A stretch of DNA of 64,000 bases from Hymenobacter lapidiphilus (GCF_003417065.2 NZ_QVLT01000015.1:1-64000); one strand, 5' to 3'; shown: positions 33,943 through 43,559, counted from the first letter of the stretch. Translations and numbers: made by a program. The notes: generated by a model from the letters alone, not told the origin.

Positions 33943-36540
33943 TTAGTTAGCGCTGAGCGTGTCCGGGTCGGTCAGTTCCGTCAGGTCGTCGTCCGGGGCA
34001 GCGGCGGCCGGCAATTCGGCCGGGGCACTACCGTTGGGCTCCGCTCCTTCCAGCAACCCCGCATCCGCCTCAAGCTCCTCGATTTTCTCTTCGGCCGCCA
34101 CTTTGGCCACTGACGAAATCTCGTCGCCGTTGCTGATTTTCAGCAGCCGCACACCCTGGGTGGCGCGACCGATGCTGCGCAGCTCACTCATCCGCAGGCG
34201 AATGGTGATGCCCGACTTGTTGATTATCATCAGGTCGTCGGTGTCGTCTACGGCCTTGATGGACACGAGCTGACCGGTTTTGTCGGTTAGCTTCATGGCC
34301 CGCACGCCTTTACCGCCGCGGTTGGTGATGCGGTATTCGTCGAGCGGGCTGCGCTTGCCGTAGCCATTCTCCGACACTACCAGCAACTCCTGCTCGCTCT
34401 CCTTATCGAGGCACACCATACCTACCACCCGGTCGCCGCCGGGGAGGTCGTCGGCCAGGGTGATGCCGCGTACGCCGGCAGCAGTGCGGCCCATCGAACG
34501 CACTTTGTGCTCGGGGAAGCGGACAGTACGGCCCGAACGCAGCGCCAGTACTACCTCATCGTTGCCATTGAGCAGCTGTACATCGAGCAGCCGGTCGCCT
34601 TCGTTGATGGTAATGGCGTTGATGCCGGCCGTGCGGGGACGCGAGTAGGCTTCGAGCGGGGTTTTCTTCACCGTGCCCTGCTCGGTGCAGAACATGAGGA
34701 AGGTGTTGTCGAGGTAATCGGGGTCGCGCAGGCCGCGCACGTTGAGTACCGAGCGAATGTTGTCCTCCCGCGGAATCTCAATCAGGTTCTGGATCGGACG
34801 GCCCTTGGTGTTCTTACCGCCTTCGGGCACCTCGTACACTTTCAGCCAGAACACCCGGCCGGCCTCCGTGAAGAAGAGCAGGTACTCGTGGGTGGTGGCC
34901 ACAAACAGGTGCTCCGTAAAGTCATCCTGCTTGGAAGCGGCGCCGCGGGCTCCTACCCCACCGCGGCCCTGGCTGCGGTATTCGTCCAGCGCAGTGCGCT
35001 TGATGTAGCCTTCGCGCGAGATGGTGATGACCATTGCCTCGTCGGCAATCATATCCTCCATCGAGAAGTCGCCGCCGGCGTACTCAATCATGGTCCGGCG
35101 GGCGTCGCCGTAGCGTTCCTTTATTTCGGCCAGCTCTGTGCGGATGATGTCACGCTGCATGTCCTCGGAAGCCAGTACGGCCTTCAGGTGGTCTACCAGG
35201 GCCATCAGCTCGTTGTACTCGGCCACAATCTTGTCGCGCTCCAGGCCGGTAAGCCGCTGCAGACGCAGGTCGAGAATGGCGCGCGCCTGCACTTCGCTCA
35301 ACGAGAAACGCTCGATGAGCTGCCCACGAGCTACTTCGCCGTCGCGCGAACTGCGGATAAGGGCAATAACTTCATCCAAATGGTCAAGCGCAATCAGCAG
35401 GCCTTCCAGAATGTGGGCGCGCTTCTGGGCTTCGGCCAGCTCGTAACGGGTCCGGCGCACCACCACGTCGGCGCGGTGCTCCACGAAGTAATGAATCAGC
35501 TCCTTCAAGTTAAGCGTCATCGGGCGGCCCTTTACCAGGCACACGTTGTTGACGCCAAACGAGCTTTGCAGCTGGGTATACTTGTAGAGGTTGTTGAGCA
35601 CCACGGTGGGCATGGCGTCGCGCTTGAGGTCGTAGACGATGCGCATACCGTCGCGGTCTGACTCATCGCGCAGGTCGGAGATGCCCTCAATTTTCTTGTC
35701 ATTGATGAGCGCGGCCGTCTTCTCGATCATCGAGGCCTTGTTCACCATGTAGGGAATCTCGGTGATGACGACCTGCTCCTTGCCGGTGCTGGTGGTTTCG
35801 AAGTGGGCCTTGGCCCGCATTACCACCCGGCCCCGGCCGGTTTCGAAAGCTTGCTTAACCCCCTCGTAGCCGTAGATGGTACCGCCGGTAGGGAAGTCGG
35901 GGGCCGTAACGTGCTCCATGAGCTCGGCAATAGTGATATCGGGGTTAGCCAGATAGGCCACAATACCGTCCACTACTTCCGTCAGGTTGTGGGGCGCCAT
36001 ATTAGTGGCCATACCCACGGCAATACCGGTAGTACCGTTTACCAGCAGGTTGGGGAACTTAGCTGGCAGCACCGACGGCTCCTCCAGGGAGTCATCAAAG
36101 TTGGGCTGGAAATCCACCGTATCCTTATCAAGGTCGCCGAGCAACTCGTCGGCCAGGCGCTTGAGGCGGGCTTCGGTGTAACGCATAGCGGCCGGCGAGT
36201 CGCCGTCGATGGAACCGAAGTTACCCTGGCCATCAACGAGCGGGTAGCGCAGGCTCCACTCCTGGGCCATGCGCACCATAGTGTCATACACGCTGGAGTC
36301 GCCGTGCGGATGGTACTTACCCAGTACCTCACCCACAATACGGGCGCTTTTCTTGTGTGCTTTATTGTAGGAAACGCCCAGATCGGACATCCCGTAGAGC
36401 ACGCGGCGGTGCACGGGCTTGAGGCCGTCGCGCACATCGGGCAGCGCCCGGGAGATGATAACCGACATCGAGTAATCGATGTAGGCCCCGCGCATCTCAT
36501 CTTCGATGTTAATCGGAATGATTTTTTCGCCTTCCGCCAT
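33943..36540 (-). CDS. gyrA: DNA gyrase subunit A
   Basis: ATP-dependent type II topoisomerase subunit that cuts and rejoins DNA. 865 residues. Start [16 protein letters not shown]; the quinolone-resistance region [20 protein letters not shown] has Ser82 and Asp86 at the E. coli 83 and 87 positions, the sensitive-type residues. Catalytic Tyr121 lies in [10 protein letters not shown]. The GyrA-box [10 protein letters not shown] and C-terminal beta-pinwheel repeats follow. The acidic, Ala/Glu-rich tail is typical. It is a single intact frame. Confidence 0.97.
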   Translation of the reverse strand: MAEGEKIIPINIEDEMRGAYIDYSMSVIISRALPDVRDGLKPVHRRVLYGMSDLGVSYNKAHKKSARIVGEVLGKYHPHGDSSVYDTMVRMAQEWSLRYPLVDGQGNFGSIDGDSPAAMRYTEARLKRLADELLGDLDKDTVDFQPNFDDSLEEPSVLPAKFPNLLVNGTTGIAVGMATNMAPHNLTEVVDGIVAYLANPDITIAELMEHVTAPDFPTGGTIYGYEGVKQAFETGRGRVVMRAKAHFETTSTGKEQVVITEIPYMVNKASMIEKTAALINDKKIEGISDLRDESDRDGMRIVYDLKRDAMPTVVLNNLYKYTQLQSSFGVNNVCLVKGRPMTLNLKELIHYFVEHRADVVVRRTRYELAEAQKRAHILEGLLIALDHLDEVIALIRSSRDGEVARGQLIERFSLSEVQARAILDLRLQRLTGLERDKIVAEYNELMALVDHLKAVLASEDMQRDIIRTELAEIKERYGDARRTMIEYAGGDFSMEDMIADEAMVITISREGYIKRTALDEYRSQGRGGVGARGAASKQDDFTEHLFVATTHEYLLFFTEAGRVFWLKVYEVPEGGKNTKGRPIQNLIEIPREDNIRSVLNVRGLRDPDYLDNTFLMFCTEQGTVKKTPLEAYSRPRTAGINAITINEGDRLLDVQLLNGNDEVVLALRSGRTVRFPEHKVRSMGRTAAGVRGITLADDLPGGDRVVGMVCLDKESEQELLVVSENGYGKRSPLDEYRITNRGGKGVRAMKLTDKTGQLVSIKAVDDTDDLMIINKSGITIRLRMSELRSIGRATQGVRLLKISNGDEISSVAKVAAEEKIEELEADAGLLEGAEPNGSAPAELPAAAAPDDDLTELTDPDTLSAN

Positions 36541-36754
36541 AGGGAGCTTATAGTCGGCCGGTAAATCTCCGGGTAAAGGAGGAGCTTACCGGCCCGTGAA
36601 AATGAACTTCGTTGAAGCCTGCAAGATACGCAAAAAAGCCCGTTTTATCTAGCCTGAAAGGCTCTTTCAACCACCGTTGGGAGCTCCCTTACCAGCGTAG
36701 CAGCAGCGCCTGTCGCGCCCAGGTTTAGGCAGCTCAGCACAACCGCCAATCCGC

Positions 36755-37012
36755 TTAGTCGTTGATGGTGCGGCTCCGATCGTTTTTGCGCTTCACGTCA
36801 TCGGGCTTGTACACCTTGATTTTCTCGCCGATGGCCGGGTTCTGCTTTTTCCAGAGCGGCTGCCCGCGGAACTTGGTGCCGTTGTGTAAATGCACCTTGC
36901 GGGTGTGGCAGGACTGCATGGGACAGGTGCGGCAAGACGAAACGGCCAGCAAAGCCCCTACCAGCAGAGCTGGCAGACGTAAACGGGAAAGCAGCAGACG
37001 AAAAGTATTCAT
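36755..37012 (-). CDS. Small lipoprotein
   Basis: 85 residues with a lipoprotein signal: basic N-terminus, LLVGALLAVSS and the lipobox Cys (SSC), then CPMQSCHTRKVHLHNGTKF with three further cysteines in the mature start. The rest is basic (WKKQNPAIGEKIKVYKPDDVKRKNDR). Resembles short Bacteroidota lipoproteins of no known role. ATG 37012 begins the signal sequence; a longer in-frame start would add a non-signal stretch. Confidence 0.7.
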   Translation of the reverse strand: MNTFRLLLSRLRLPALLVGALLAVSSCRTCPMQSCHTRKVHLHNGTKFRGQPLWKKQNPAIGEKIKVYKPDDVKRKNDRSRTIND

Positions 37013-37062
37013 TGGAGTAAAGGTACCAAATATGACGAAGCGAAGAAGGCGCACGGGCGCTT

Positions 37063-37779
37063 TTAGCGAGGGGCTGATGCTGTTAGCAGCCTATAGACCT
37101 GCTCCAACGGTTCGAGGCTACCCAGTTCGGCTACCCCCGGCAACGGCCGACTGACGCCCCCGCGGTTGAGCCATACCGGCCGGATGCCCACGGCCTGGGC
37201 CCCCACCACATCGGCCACCCAGTTGTCGCCCACCATCACGGTTTCGGCTGGCCGGCCCTGCAGGCGCTGCAGGGCCACGTGGTAGATGGCGGGGTCTGGT
37301 TTGAGCACGCCAACGGCCTCCGACGTAATCAACGCATCCACCAGCCCGCTCATTCCCAGATAATCGAGCTTCTCTTCTTGCTCGCTCGTGCGGTTGTTGG
37401 TAACTACGCCTATCCGGAAATCGGGCTTGAGCCGCCGCAGCAGCGCCAGGGCCCCGGCCACCGGCTGCCGAAACTGCCGGTAATGGCCGTAGTGCTCCTC
37501 GGCCAGCCCAGCTAGGCTACCGGCCGTAGGGGCCGCCTCGTAGGGCTCGAGCAGTTGCCGGAACCGCAACTCGCGCGCCGTCAGGTAATCCAGCTCGCCG
37601 CGCATCACCCGCGGGTGCATCTCTTCCAGCAAGTCGCTGTAACGCATGTACAGCGTATCGGCCGGCACCTCGCGCAGACTGGCGCGGCCAGCTGCCGTGG
37701 CCGCCAGCGCCGCCCGGGCCGTGGCCGTGTGGTCGTAGAGCGTATCGTCTAAGTCGAAGAGGATGGTGGTAACAGACAT
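37063..37779 (-). CDS. HAD-family hydrolase (YjjG-like)
   Basis: 238 residues, haloacid-dehalogenase fold: nucleophile motif LFDLDDTLYDH at the start, motif II in VVTNNR, Lys motif III in GVLKPDPAIYHVAL, and motif IV VMVGDNWVADVVGAQAVG. The long helical cap after motif I is of the C1 type seen in YjjG, a house-cleaning nucleotidase acting on pyrimidine monophosphates; the substrate here is inferred. ATG 37779 is the conserved start. A heptamer-type double hairpin lies immediately upstream. Confidence 0.85.
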   Translation of the reverse strand: MSVTTILFDLDDTLYDHTATARAALAATAAGRASLREVPADTLYMRYSDLLEEMHPRVMRGELDYLTARELRFRQLLEPYEAAPTAGSLAGLAEEHYGHYRQFRQPVAGALALLRRLKPDFRIGVVTNNRTSEQEEKLDYLGMSGLVDALITSEAVGVLKPDPAIYHVALQRLQGRPAETVMVGDNWVADVVGAQAVGIRPVWLNRGGVSRPLPGVAELGSLEPLEQVYRLLTASAPR

Positions 37780-37783
37780 ATTT

Positions 37784-37866
37784 TTTAGCTGTTGGCTGAG
37801 AGCTTTTAGCCAACAGCTCATCGTTGAACGAAGCTAACGGCTAGCAGCCGTTAGCTAAAAGCTCCG
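37784..37866. repeat. TTAGCTG-type heptamer block, double hairpin
   Basis: Two perfect 11-bp hairpins: AGCTGTTGGCT (37787-37797) with 37808-37818, and AGCTAACGGCT (37832-37842) with 37846-37856. In heptamer register: tgttggc / tgagagc / ttttagc / caacagc. It fills the gap between the HD and HAD genes and touches the HD stop codon. Confidence 0.8.
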
Positions 37867-38544
37867 TTAAGACTGCACGTCCTCCCCTTCCCACTCGCGC
37901 AGAAACTGCTGCAGAAACTGCTCCATATAGGCGTGGCGCTCCTCGGCTACCCGGCGGGCGGCGGGCGTGTTCATCCGCTCCCGCAGGTGCAGCAGCTTTT
38001 CGTAGAAGTGGTTGATGGTGGGGGCCGTATTCTGCTTATAGCTCTCGAACGAGTCGTGGCTGACGGGTGGCACGGCGGGGTCGTGCAATTGGCGGTTTTT
38101 ATGGCCCCCATAGGCGAAGGCCCGGGCCACCCCAATGGCCCCAATGGCATCGAGCCGGTCGGCATCCTGCACCAGTTCGCCCTCCACGCTGCTCATGGGC
38201 GTGGGCACGCCGAGGCCCTTAAAGCTGATTTCGCGGATGATGGCCTCTACCCTATCCATTACGGCTGGCGTGGCTTGCTGGCTCGTCAGCCAGACGCGGG
38301 CGGCGCGCGGGCCAACTTCTTCGTCCCCGCCGTGGAACTTCCAGTCGGCCACATCGTGCAGCAAAGCCCCCAGCTCGGTTACCAGCAAGTCGGCTTCGGG
38401 GGTTTGGGCGGCCAGCCGGCGCGCTACCTGCCACACCCGGCGGATGTGCTCCCAATCATGGCCCGTGCCCTCATGGAGGAATTTTTCGCGGATGAAATCG
38501 ACCGTGGCCGCAATGAGTTGGGAATCGGCAGCAGAAAGTGACAT
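37867..38544 (-). CDS. HD-domain phosphohydrolase
   Basis: 225 residues. Metal-binding HD residues lie in GTGHDWEHIRRVW and LGALLHDVADWKF, with the final Asp in VQDADRLDAIGAIG. This is the YedJ/PP1-type HD family (IIREISFKG, FAYGGHKNR, HFYEKLLHL), whose members hydrolyse nucleotides or related phosphates; the substrate is unknown. ATG 38544 begins the conserved part and follows a TACTTTTG box at 38575-38582 by about 30 bp. Confidence 0.85.
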   Translation of the reverse strand: MSLSAADSQLIAATVDFIREKFLHEGTGHDWEHIRRVWQVARRLAAQTPEADLLVTELGALLHDVADWKFHGGDEEVGPRAARVWLTSQQATPAVMDRVEAIIREISFKGLGVPTPMSSVEGELVQDADRLDAIGAIGVARAFAYGGHKNRQLHDPAVPPVSHDSFESYKQNTAPTINHFYEKLLHLRERMNTPAARRVAEERHAYMEQFLQQFLREWEGEDVQS

Positions 38545-38574
38545 AGAAAGAAAGCGGATAAGAGAGGTTCCGGG

Positions 38575-38582
38575 CAAAAGTA
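38575..38582 (-). promoter_or_regulatory. Bacteroidota-type -7 box of the HD gene
   Basis: TACTTTTG on the minus strand (exact TAnnTTTG), 31 bp before ATG 38544. The -33 region is weak (TGGC about 19 bp upstream). Confidence 0.5.
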
Positions 38583-38685
38583 GGCTGAACCAGTTGAGCC
38601 AGCCATAGGAAGAGTTGAGGAATTATTGATCCGATGCCGGAGTTTCACGTATATTGCCTTCAGATGACGCTTTAATATTCCGCAA

Positions 38686-39138
38686 ATGACTATGGTTCGT
38701 AGTACTTCCGTGGCCGACATGGTAGCCCTGATGGGTGGCCCGGCCGTAATTCCGCAGCTCGTGCGCAACGAGATGGACCTGCTGGGCGTGGCCATAAAGG
38801 GCCTGTCGGTGCAGGCCGTGCGGGCTTTACAGCGCCACCTGGGCTTCTCCAACAAGGAGATGAGCGCGGTGCTGGGCGTATCGGAAAGCACCCTTACGCG
38901 GCGCGAGCAAAGCCAGAAGCCCCTAACCCTCGACGAAAGCGAGAAGGCCATTCAGCTCTCGGCCGTGCTGGCCAAGGGCATGGAGGTATTCGAAGAGGAA
39001 GCCGATCTGCATTTCTGGCTCAACTCCCCCATACCCGCCCTGGGCGGCCAGAAACCCAAAGACCTGCTCTACTCGGTTATCGGCCGCAGTCAGGTGCACG
39101 ATATTCTGGGCCGCATTGAGCACGGACATTTTTCCTGA
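38686..39138 (+). CDS. Xre/MbcA/ParS-type antitoxin
   Basis: 150 residues. The N-terminal two thirds are helix-turn-helix-like (RALQRHLGFSNKEMSAVLGVSESTLTRRE in parts: GFSNKEMSAVLGVS, STLTRREQSQKPL). The C-terminus is the DUF2384 (MbcA/ParS) toxin-binding domain: FWLNSPIPALGGQKPKDLL and QVHDILGRIEHG. Such proteins repress their own operon and neutralise a RES-domain toxin, and a RES gene follows 104 bp downstream. A near-consensus TATATTG box lies about 35 bp upstream. Confidence 0.9.
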   Translation: MTMVRSTSVADMVALMGGPAVIPQLVRNEMDLLGVAIKGLSVQAVRALQRHLGFSNKEMSAVLGVSESTLTRREQSQKPLTLDESEKAIQLSAVLAKGMEVFEEEADLHFWLNSPIPALGGQKPKDLLYSVIGRSQVHDILGRIEHGHFS

Positions 39139-39236
39139 GCTTTTAGCTGAGAGCTATTCGCTGTTAGCTCCCGTTCATTCAGTCGAAAACAAGTCGGCCC
39201 GAAAAGCTAACAGCTCTCAGCTAATGTCCAACAACT
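39137..39236. repeat. TTAGCTG-type heptamer hairpin between antitoxin and toxin genes
   Basis: The left arm divides into ttttagc / tgagagc / tattcgc / tgttagc. The right arm on the other strand reads attagc / tgagagc / tgttagc, so the tattcgc unit is missing from it. The arms pair as 13 + 7 bp. It occupies the whole antitoxin-toxin spacer and could lower toxin expression relative to antitoxin. Confidence 0.75.
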
Positions 39237-39242
39237 CAAATC

Positions 39243-39695
39243 ATGAAGCTTTACCGTTTGGGCAAGGCCCCTTATATATCGGATACTTCGGGAAAGGGCG
39301 GGCTATACTATGGGGGGCGCTGGCATACGGTAGGGCGGCAGATTCTGTACACGGCGGAACATTTGTCGCTGGCGAAGCTGGAAGTGCTGGCCAACTCGCC
39401 GGTGCTGCCGCGCCACTACTTCGCCCTCACGCTGGAAATCCCCGACGATACGCCGTTTCTGGAGTACAGTCCGGCGGCGCTGCCCGCCAACTGGCAGCAG
39501 GTGCCCTACCCCGCCGATCTGGCCGAGCTGGGCCGGGCCTGGCTGGAGGCGGGCAGCCACTGGGTGTTGCGCGTGCCCTCGGCCCACGCCCCGGCCGAGT
39601 GGAACTACCTGCTCAACCCCCTGCACCCCGACCATAGCCGGCACCTGCGCGTGCTGAGTATCGAGCCTCACCCCTTCGATGAGCGGCTGAAATAG
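39243..39695 (+). CDS. RES-domain toxin
   Basis: 150 residues, the usual RES size. Family features: MKLYRLGKAPY with the conserved Arg, GGRWHTVGRQILYTAEHLSLAKLEVL (in parts: GGRWH, ILYTAEHLSLA) holding the conserved Tyr and Ser region, and a late N-W-Y-type segment (EWNYLLNPLHPD). Studied RES toxins degrade or modify NAD+ in the cytoplasm; the same is inferred here. It follows the Xre/MbcA antitoxin gene. Confidence 0.9.
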   Translation: MKLYRLGKAPYISDTSGKGGLYYGGRWHTVGRQILYTAEHLSLAKLEVLANSPVLPRHYFALTLEIPDDTPFLEYSPAALPANWQQVPYPADLAELGRAWLEAGSHWVLRVPSAHAPAEWNYLLNPLHPDHSRHLRVLSIEPHPFDERLK

Positions 39696-39997
39696 GGCTT
39701 CTCCTGATTTGGGGTTGTGGGGCGGCTTATCCCATAGCTGGTAATTCGGGCCGTGGTACGCCGGTTGTAGGATTCGGGAATCGTATACCCATTATGATGC
39801 GATAATTCCGGGCATTTATTTCCTATAATGATCAATATTTACTTTACTGACAGGTGATGTATTAGCTGACTTTTACAATCAACATATTTAGTTTGGTATA
39901 TTATTTTTTGTTGCTGTAAATCCGGAGAGCGGCAAAGGGGCGTAAGTGGGGTCAGATTGTTTCAAAACGTCTCTTCTACATTCCCTCTTTACTTCCG
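39696..39997 (+). promoter_or_regulatory. Upstream region of the fasciclin gene
   Basis: About 300 bp, AT-rich from 39795 on. A TTTG at 39892-39895 is followed 21 bp later by TAAATCCG, a partial -7 match; this is a weak promoter candidate. No other structure seen. Confidence 0.3.
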
Positions 39998-40570
39998 ATG
40001 AAAAAGCAACTTCTTTCCCTCGCTTTCGTGGCCCTGTTGGGCGGCGCTTCCGCTACCACTGCTTCGGCCCAGGCCAAGATGACGCCCAACACCGTAATGG
40101 TTGGTGGCATGGCCATGTACCCCAACAAGAACATTGTTGAAAACGCGGTCAACTCCAAAGACCACACCACACTGGTAGCCGCCGTAAAGGCCGCTGGGCT
40201 GGTAGAAACCCTGCAGGGTAAAGGTCCCTTCACGGTTTTCGCCCCCACCAACGCCGCTTTTAACGCCCTGCCCGCCGGCACCGTTGAAACGCTGGTAAAG
40301 CCTGAGAACAAGGCCACGCTCACCAAAATCCTGACCTACCACGTGGTTGCCGGCAACATGACGGCCGACAAGATTATGGCCGCCATCAAGGCCGGCAAGG
40401 GCACGGCCACCATCAAAACCGTGAGTGGCGGCACGCTCAAGGCCATGATGAACGGCCCCAAGAACGTGGTACTGCAGGATGAGAAAGGTAACGTATCCAG
40501 CATCTCCACCTACGACGTTATGCAGAGCAACGGCGTAATTCACGTAATCGACAAAGTACTGATGCCCTAA
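39998..40570 (+). CDS. Exported fasciclin (FAS1) domain protein
   Basis: 190 residues with a signal peptide (MKKQLLSLAFVALLGGASATTASAQ). A single FAS1 domain: NIVENAVNSKDHTTLVAAVKAAGL, FTVFAPTNAAFNALP (the FAPTNxAF box), LTKILTYHVVAGNMTADKIM and the closing NGVIHVIDKVLMP (quoted in parts). FAS1 domains mediate adhesion in other systems; here it is likely periplasmic or surface-attached. A 25-bp perfect terminator stem follows. Confidence 0.93.
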   Translation: MKKQLLSLAFVALLGGASATTASAQAKMTPNTVMVGGMAMYPNKNIVENAVNSKDHTTLVAAVKAAGLVETLQGKGPFTVFAPTNAAFNALPAGTVETLVKPENKATLTKILTYHVVAGNMTADKIMAAIKAGKGTATIKTVSGGTLKAMMNGPKNVVLQDEKGNVSSISTYDVMQSNGVIHVIDKVLMP

Positions 40571-40586
40571 CTGGCACAATATTTTT

Positions 40587-40639
40587 AATTAAATAAGCCC
40601 GCCCCGATATATTTTATATCGGGGCGGGCTTATTTAATT
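40587..40639. terminator. Strong intrinsic terminator of the fasciclin gene
   Basis: 25-bp perfect stem (40587-40611 with 40615-40639) with a three-base loop, GC core AAGCCCGCCCCGATA, flanked by A and T runs. Confidence 0.95.
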
Positions 40640-40765
40640 TCAATAAAAGCAAGTTGCAAATCAACCCATTTATTGCGGAAGGCAAAGCCAGCAACCCATG
40701 CCACCTGTGACTTTTACGGGCCGTCGTGGTTACCCTCACTCCCACCATCCAATACCTTCCGCTGC

Positions 40766-41410
40766 ATGCGCCACTTTACCGCCGCCGACCTCGGCCAACT
40801 CGAAAAGGTTTACCGCCTCAACCTCATCAACGCCATTACGGGCTTCAAGCCGGCCAACCTGCTGGGCACGGCCGATACCGTGGGGCGCACCAACCTGGCC
40901 ATCATCAGTTCGGTAGTACACCTGGGCTCCAACCCGGCGCTATTGGGCCTGATTATGCGCCCGCCCACCGTGGAGCGCCATTCCTACGACAACATCCGGG
41001 CGACCGGCTGCTACACGCTAAACCACGTGCACGAGGGTATCATCAAGGCGGCGCACTATACCTCCGCCAACTTCCCGCGGGAGGTTTCGGAGTTTGATGC
41101 CTGTGGCCTCACGCCCGCGTACCACGACGATTTTTCGGCGCCCTACGTGCAGGAAAGTCGCCTGCAAATCGGGCTGGATCTACTTCAGGAAGTGCCCATC
41201 GAGGCCAACGGCACGGTGATGCTCATCGGCCGGGTGCAACATCTGTATCTACCCGACACGCCCGGCGTACTCCGCCCCGATGGCTCGCTCGACTTGGCTG
41301 CTGCCGGCACCGTGGCCCTCAGCGGCCTCGACACGTACTACGAGGCCCGCCCGGTGGTCCGCTACGGCTACGCCCGCCCCAACCAGGAGCTGGAGAAACT
41401 GGATATGTAG
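40766..41410 (+). CDS. Flavin reductase-like FMN-binding protein
   Basis: 214 residues starting MRHFTAADLGQLEKVYRLNLINAI. It has the split-barrel flavin-reductase pattern: N-LAIISSVVHLGSNPALLGLIMRP, then R-x-T-x-x-N-I-x-x-T-x-x-YTLN (here HSYDNIRATGCYTLNHV in part), and an HI/GRVQHLYLP strand. The fold binds FMN and usually reduces it or a substrate with NAD(P)H; the partner is unknown. ATG 40766 lies at the conserved start; the in-frame sequence upstream is not conserved-looking. Confidence 0.82.
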   Translation: MRHFTAADLGQLEKVYRLNLINAITGFKPANLLGTADTVGRTNLAIISSVVHLGSNPALLGLIMRPPTVERHSYDNIRATGCYTLNHVHEGIIKAAHYTSANFPREVSEFDACGLTPAYHDDFSAPYVQESRLQIGLDLLQEVPIEANGTVMLIGRVQHLYLPDTPGVLRPDGSLDLAAAGTVALSGLDTYYEARPVVRYGYARPNQELEKLDM

Positions 41411-41475
41411 GGCAGTATGGACTGGCATTCTTCCTTCGTCGGAATAACAGCTTATGTAACCCCTATCTCACTACT

Positions 41476-42099
41476 TCAGACCACCCCAAACGCCGCCAGC
41501 TCTTCCCAGACGCGGTGGACAGGCAGGCCCATGACGTTGAAGTAGGAGCCTTCGAGGCGGGTGATGGCCACCATGCCAATCCAATCCTGGGCGCCGTAGG
41601 AGCCGGCTTTGTCGAAGGGCTGGTAGTGGCGGACGTAGTGCTCGATTTCGGCGGTGGTAAGCGGGCGGAAGTGCACCCGGGTTTCGTCGGCGAAGACCAC
41701 CTGGCGGCCGTCGGCGGCCAGCAGGCAGACGCCGGTGTACACCTCGTGGGCGCGGCCCTGCAGGCGCTGGAGCATGGCGACGGCCTCCGCTTCGTCGGCG
41801 GGCTTGTTGAGCACGTCGTCGTCGAGGCAGACTATGGTGTCGGCCGTGAGCACGATTTCGCCGGGAGCCAGGCCGGGAGCGTAGGCGGCGGCTTTGTGGG
41901 CGGCCAGGTACTCGGCAATTTCGGCCCGGCGCAGGTGGTCGGGAAAGCTCTCATCCACTTCCAGCAGCCGGATTTCGTAGTCCAACCCCAAATCGGAGAG
42001 CAGCTGGCGGCGGCGCGGCGAGCCGGAGGCCAGCACCAGCCGCGGCCGGGTCGCAGGGGAGGTATTCAACGCAGAAGCAGACAAATCAGAATCAGACAC
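41476..42099 (-). CDS. maf: Maf-like nucleoside triphosphate pyrophosphatase
   Basis: 207 residues. The N-terminal LVLASGSPRRRQLL and EVDESF, ADTIVCLDD, NKPADEAEAVAMLQRLQGRAHEVYTGV (in part) and FDKAGSYGAQDWIG are the Maf/HAM1-like signature set. Maf proteins hydrolyse dTTP/UTP or modified nucleotides. No ATG fits; a GTG at 42099 gives MSDSDLSAS and overlaps the stop of the upstream DUF1015 gene by eight bases (GTGTCTGA), a usual coupling arrangement. A TTG further upstream would read into that gene. Confidence 0.87.
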   Translation of the reverse strand: MSDSDLSASALNTSPATRPRLVLASGSPRRRQLLSDLGLDYEIRLLEVDESFPDHLRRAEIAEYLAAHKAAAYAPGLAPGEIVLTADTIVCLDDDVLNKPADEAEAVAMLQRLQGRAHEVYTGVCLLAADGRQVVFADETRVHFRPLTTAEIEHYVRHYQPFDKAGSYGAQDWIGMVAITRLEGSYFNVMGLPVHRVWEELAAFGVV

Positions 42100-43414
42100 G
42101 GAAAACGTCGGTAAACGGGGCGCTGGTTTCCGCCTCGGCAATGCTGCTGAACAGGAAACCGCCAATGGTTTTGGGGAAGAAGAACGTGGATTTGGCCGGC
42201 ATCACGGCCCCCGAGTGGCATACGCGCTCCACTTCGACCATGCTCACCTCGTTGGTGATAAAGGCGGCCCGGGCCTCGCCCTTGTCTACGCGGGTAAGGC
42301 ACTCGGGGAAGTTGCGCACGTAGGCAATGCCGGGCCACTGCCGCTGCGCATCAGAGCCCACGATGCCCAGGACCTTTTCGAGCACGAAGTAGTGCAGCAC
42401 CGTCAGATCGAGGTTTTTGACTTCCGTGGTTGTGGGCCAATCCAGCTGGGCGTGCACTTCAGGACGAAGGCGGATTTTGTACACCTCCCCTTCCCCCAGA
42501 TACAGCCCGAAAGCCCACTGCTTGCCGGCAATGCGTTCGGGCAGATCGTAAGGGTCGTCGAGGGTGAGCACGGTAAAGTAGGGCTCCAGACGGGCCAGCA
42601 GCTCGGCCGCGCTGCCGATGCCGGGCAGGTCGAGTAGCAGCCGGTGGGTGGGCAGAATGCGCAGATCGTCAGCCGCCGCGTTGGTCAGGTACATGAGATG
42701 GAAATTCCAGGCCTCGTGGCCGGTGTAGGCCGCTCCGGCCGCCGCCCGGCGGGCCTGGCGGTAGGCCAACGAGCCTTCGTAGCGGTGGTGGCCATCGGCC
42801 AGAATCACCTCACGGGCCGCCAGCACGCGCTGGAAATGGCGGATTACGTCGGCATCTTGGATAACAGCCAGCACGTCGCGGGCGCCCTGATAGTCCTCCT
42901 CGGTTTCGTAGAGCGGGCTGCGCATGGCCTCATCTAGGTAGGGCTCCAGGTCGAAATCATCGTCGCGGTACAGGCCGTGGGTGGCGCTGGACTGAAATTC
43001 GGTGCGGGCCAGCAGCTCGGCCCGGTCACTGACGGCGGCGGGCAGGGTGCTTTCGTGGCGCAACACTACATTCTCATCCCAATCAGTAGCCTTAATGTGG
43101 CACATGAAGCCCTTGCGGCAATATTCGCGGGAGCTGCCCGGCAGCCGGAAATACTGGTAGTACACGTAGATGCCCGGCAGCTCATCCTGCTGCAGCACGC
43201 CGGCCTGCTCCCACTCGCGCAGCCGCGCCAGGGCCTGCCCGGCGGGGTCGTCGCCGCGGGGCACCGAAAGATGGATGCTGTTGAGCGGGTTCTGATAAAG
43301 CGCCTCCCGCTGCCGGGGCGACACCACATCGAAGAGCGGCGACACGAGCCGGTCAATCTGGGAACGTAATCTGGGCCCGTAGCGCCAGCCCCGGACAGGT
43401 TGAATTTCAGCCAA
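42092..43414 (-). CDS. DUF1015 family protein
   Basis: 440 residues with the family marks: MAEIQPVRGWRYGPRL start, VSPLFDVVSPRQREAL, PLNSIHLSVPRGDD, IYVYYQYF and VILADGHHRYEGSLAYR, and the C-terminal MPAKSTFFFPKTIGGFLF. DUF1015 proteins are widespread and uncharacterised; some are linked to serine kinase-like or amino-acid metabolism in other phyla, but nothing here decides that. Translationally coupled to maf. Confidence 0.88.
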   Translation of the reverse strand: MAEIQPVRGWRYGPRLRSQIDRLVSPLFDVVSPRQREALYQNPLNSIHLSVPRGDDPAGQALARLREWEQAGVLQQDELPGIYVYYQYFRLPGSSREYCRKGFMCHIKATDWDENVVLRHESTLPAAVSDRAELLARTEFQSSATHGLYRDDDFDLEPYLDEAMRSPLYETEEDYQGARDVLAVIQDADVIRHFQRVLAAREVILADGHHRYEGSLAYRQARRAAAGAAYTGHEAWNFHLMYLTNAAADDLRILPTHRLLLDLPGIGSAAELLARLEPYFTVLTLDDPYDLPERIAGKQWAFGLYLGEGEVYKIRLRPEVHAQLDWPTTTEVKNLDLTVLHYFVLEKVLGIVGSDAQRQWPGIAYVRNFPECLTRVDKGEARAAFITNEVSMVEVERVCHSGAVMPAKSTFFFPKTIGGFLFSSIAEAETSAPFTDVFRV

Positions 43415-43430
43415 TCTTCTTTCGTGCTTA

Positions 43431-43556
43431 ATTAATAGGTGATAGAGCTTCGTGCTTAGTTGATAGCGCTTTGTACTTAGTCAGTAGTGCTTAGAGTATT
43501 ATCTCAATCATCGTAATTGAACGTTCTAAACTCTACCAACTAAGCATGAAGCGCTA
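43431..43556. repeat. TTAGTNN-type heptamer array between pdxH and DUF1015
   Basis: Cut in sevens the left side reads gcttagt / tgatagc / gctttgt / acttagt / cagtagt / gcttaga; on the opposite strand the right side reads gcttcat / gcttagt / tggtaga / gtttaga. About ten units on the left, four on the right, so the arms are unequal and pair only partly. Confidence 0.65.
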
Positions 43557-43559
43557 CAA

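Noticed and set aside
34507..35661. 384-codon open frame opposite gyrA
   Set aside because: It lies wholly within gyrA on the other strand and has no protein-like motifs; high-GC codon bias makes such long shadows.
39116..39637. Open frame overlapping the RES gene
   Set aside because: It overlaps the toxin gene in another frame, runs through the hairpin spacer and has no motif.
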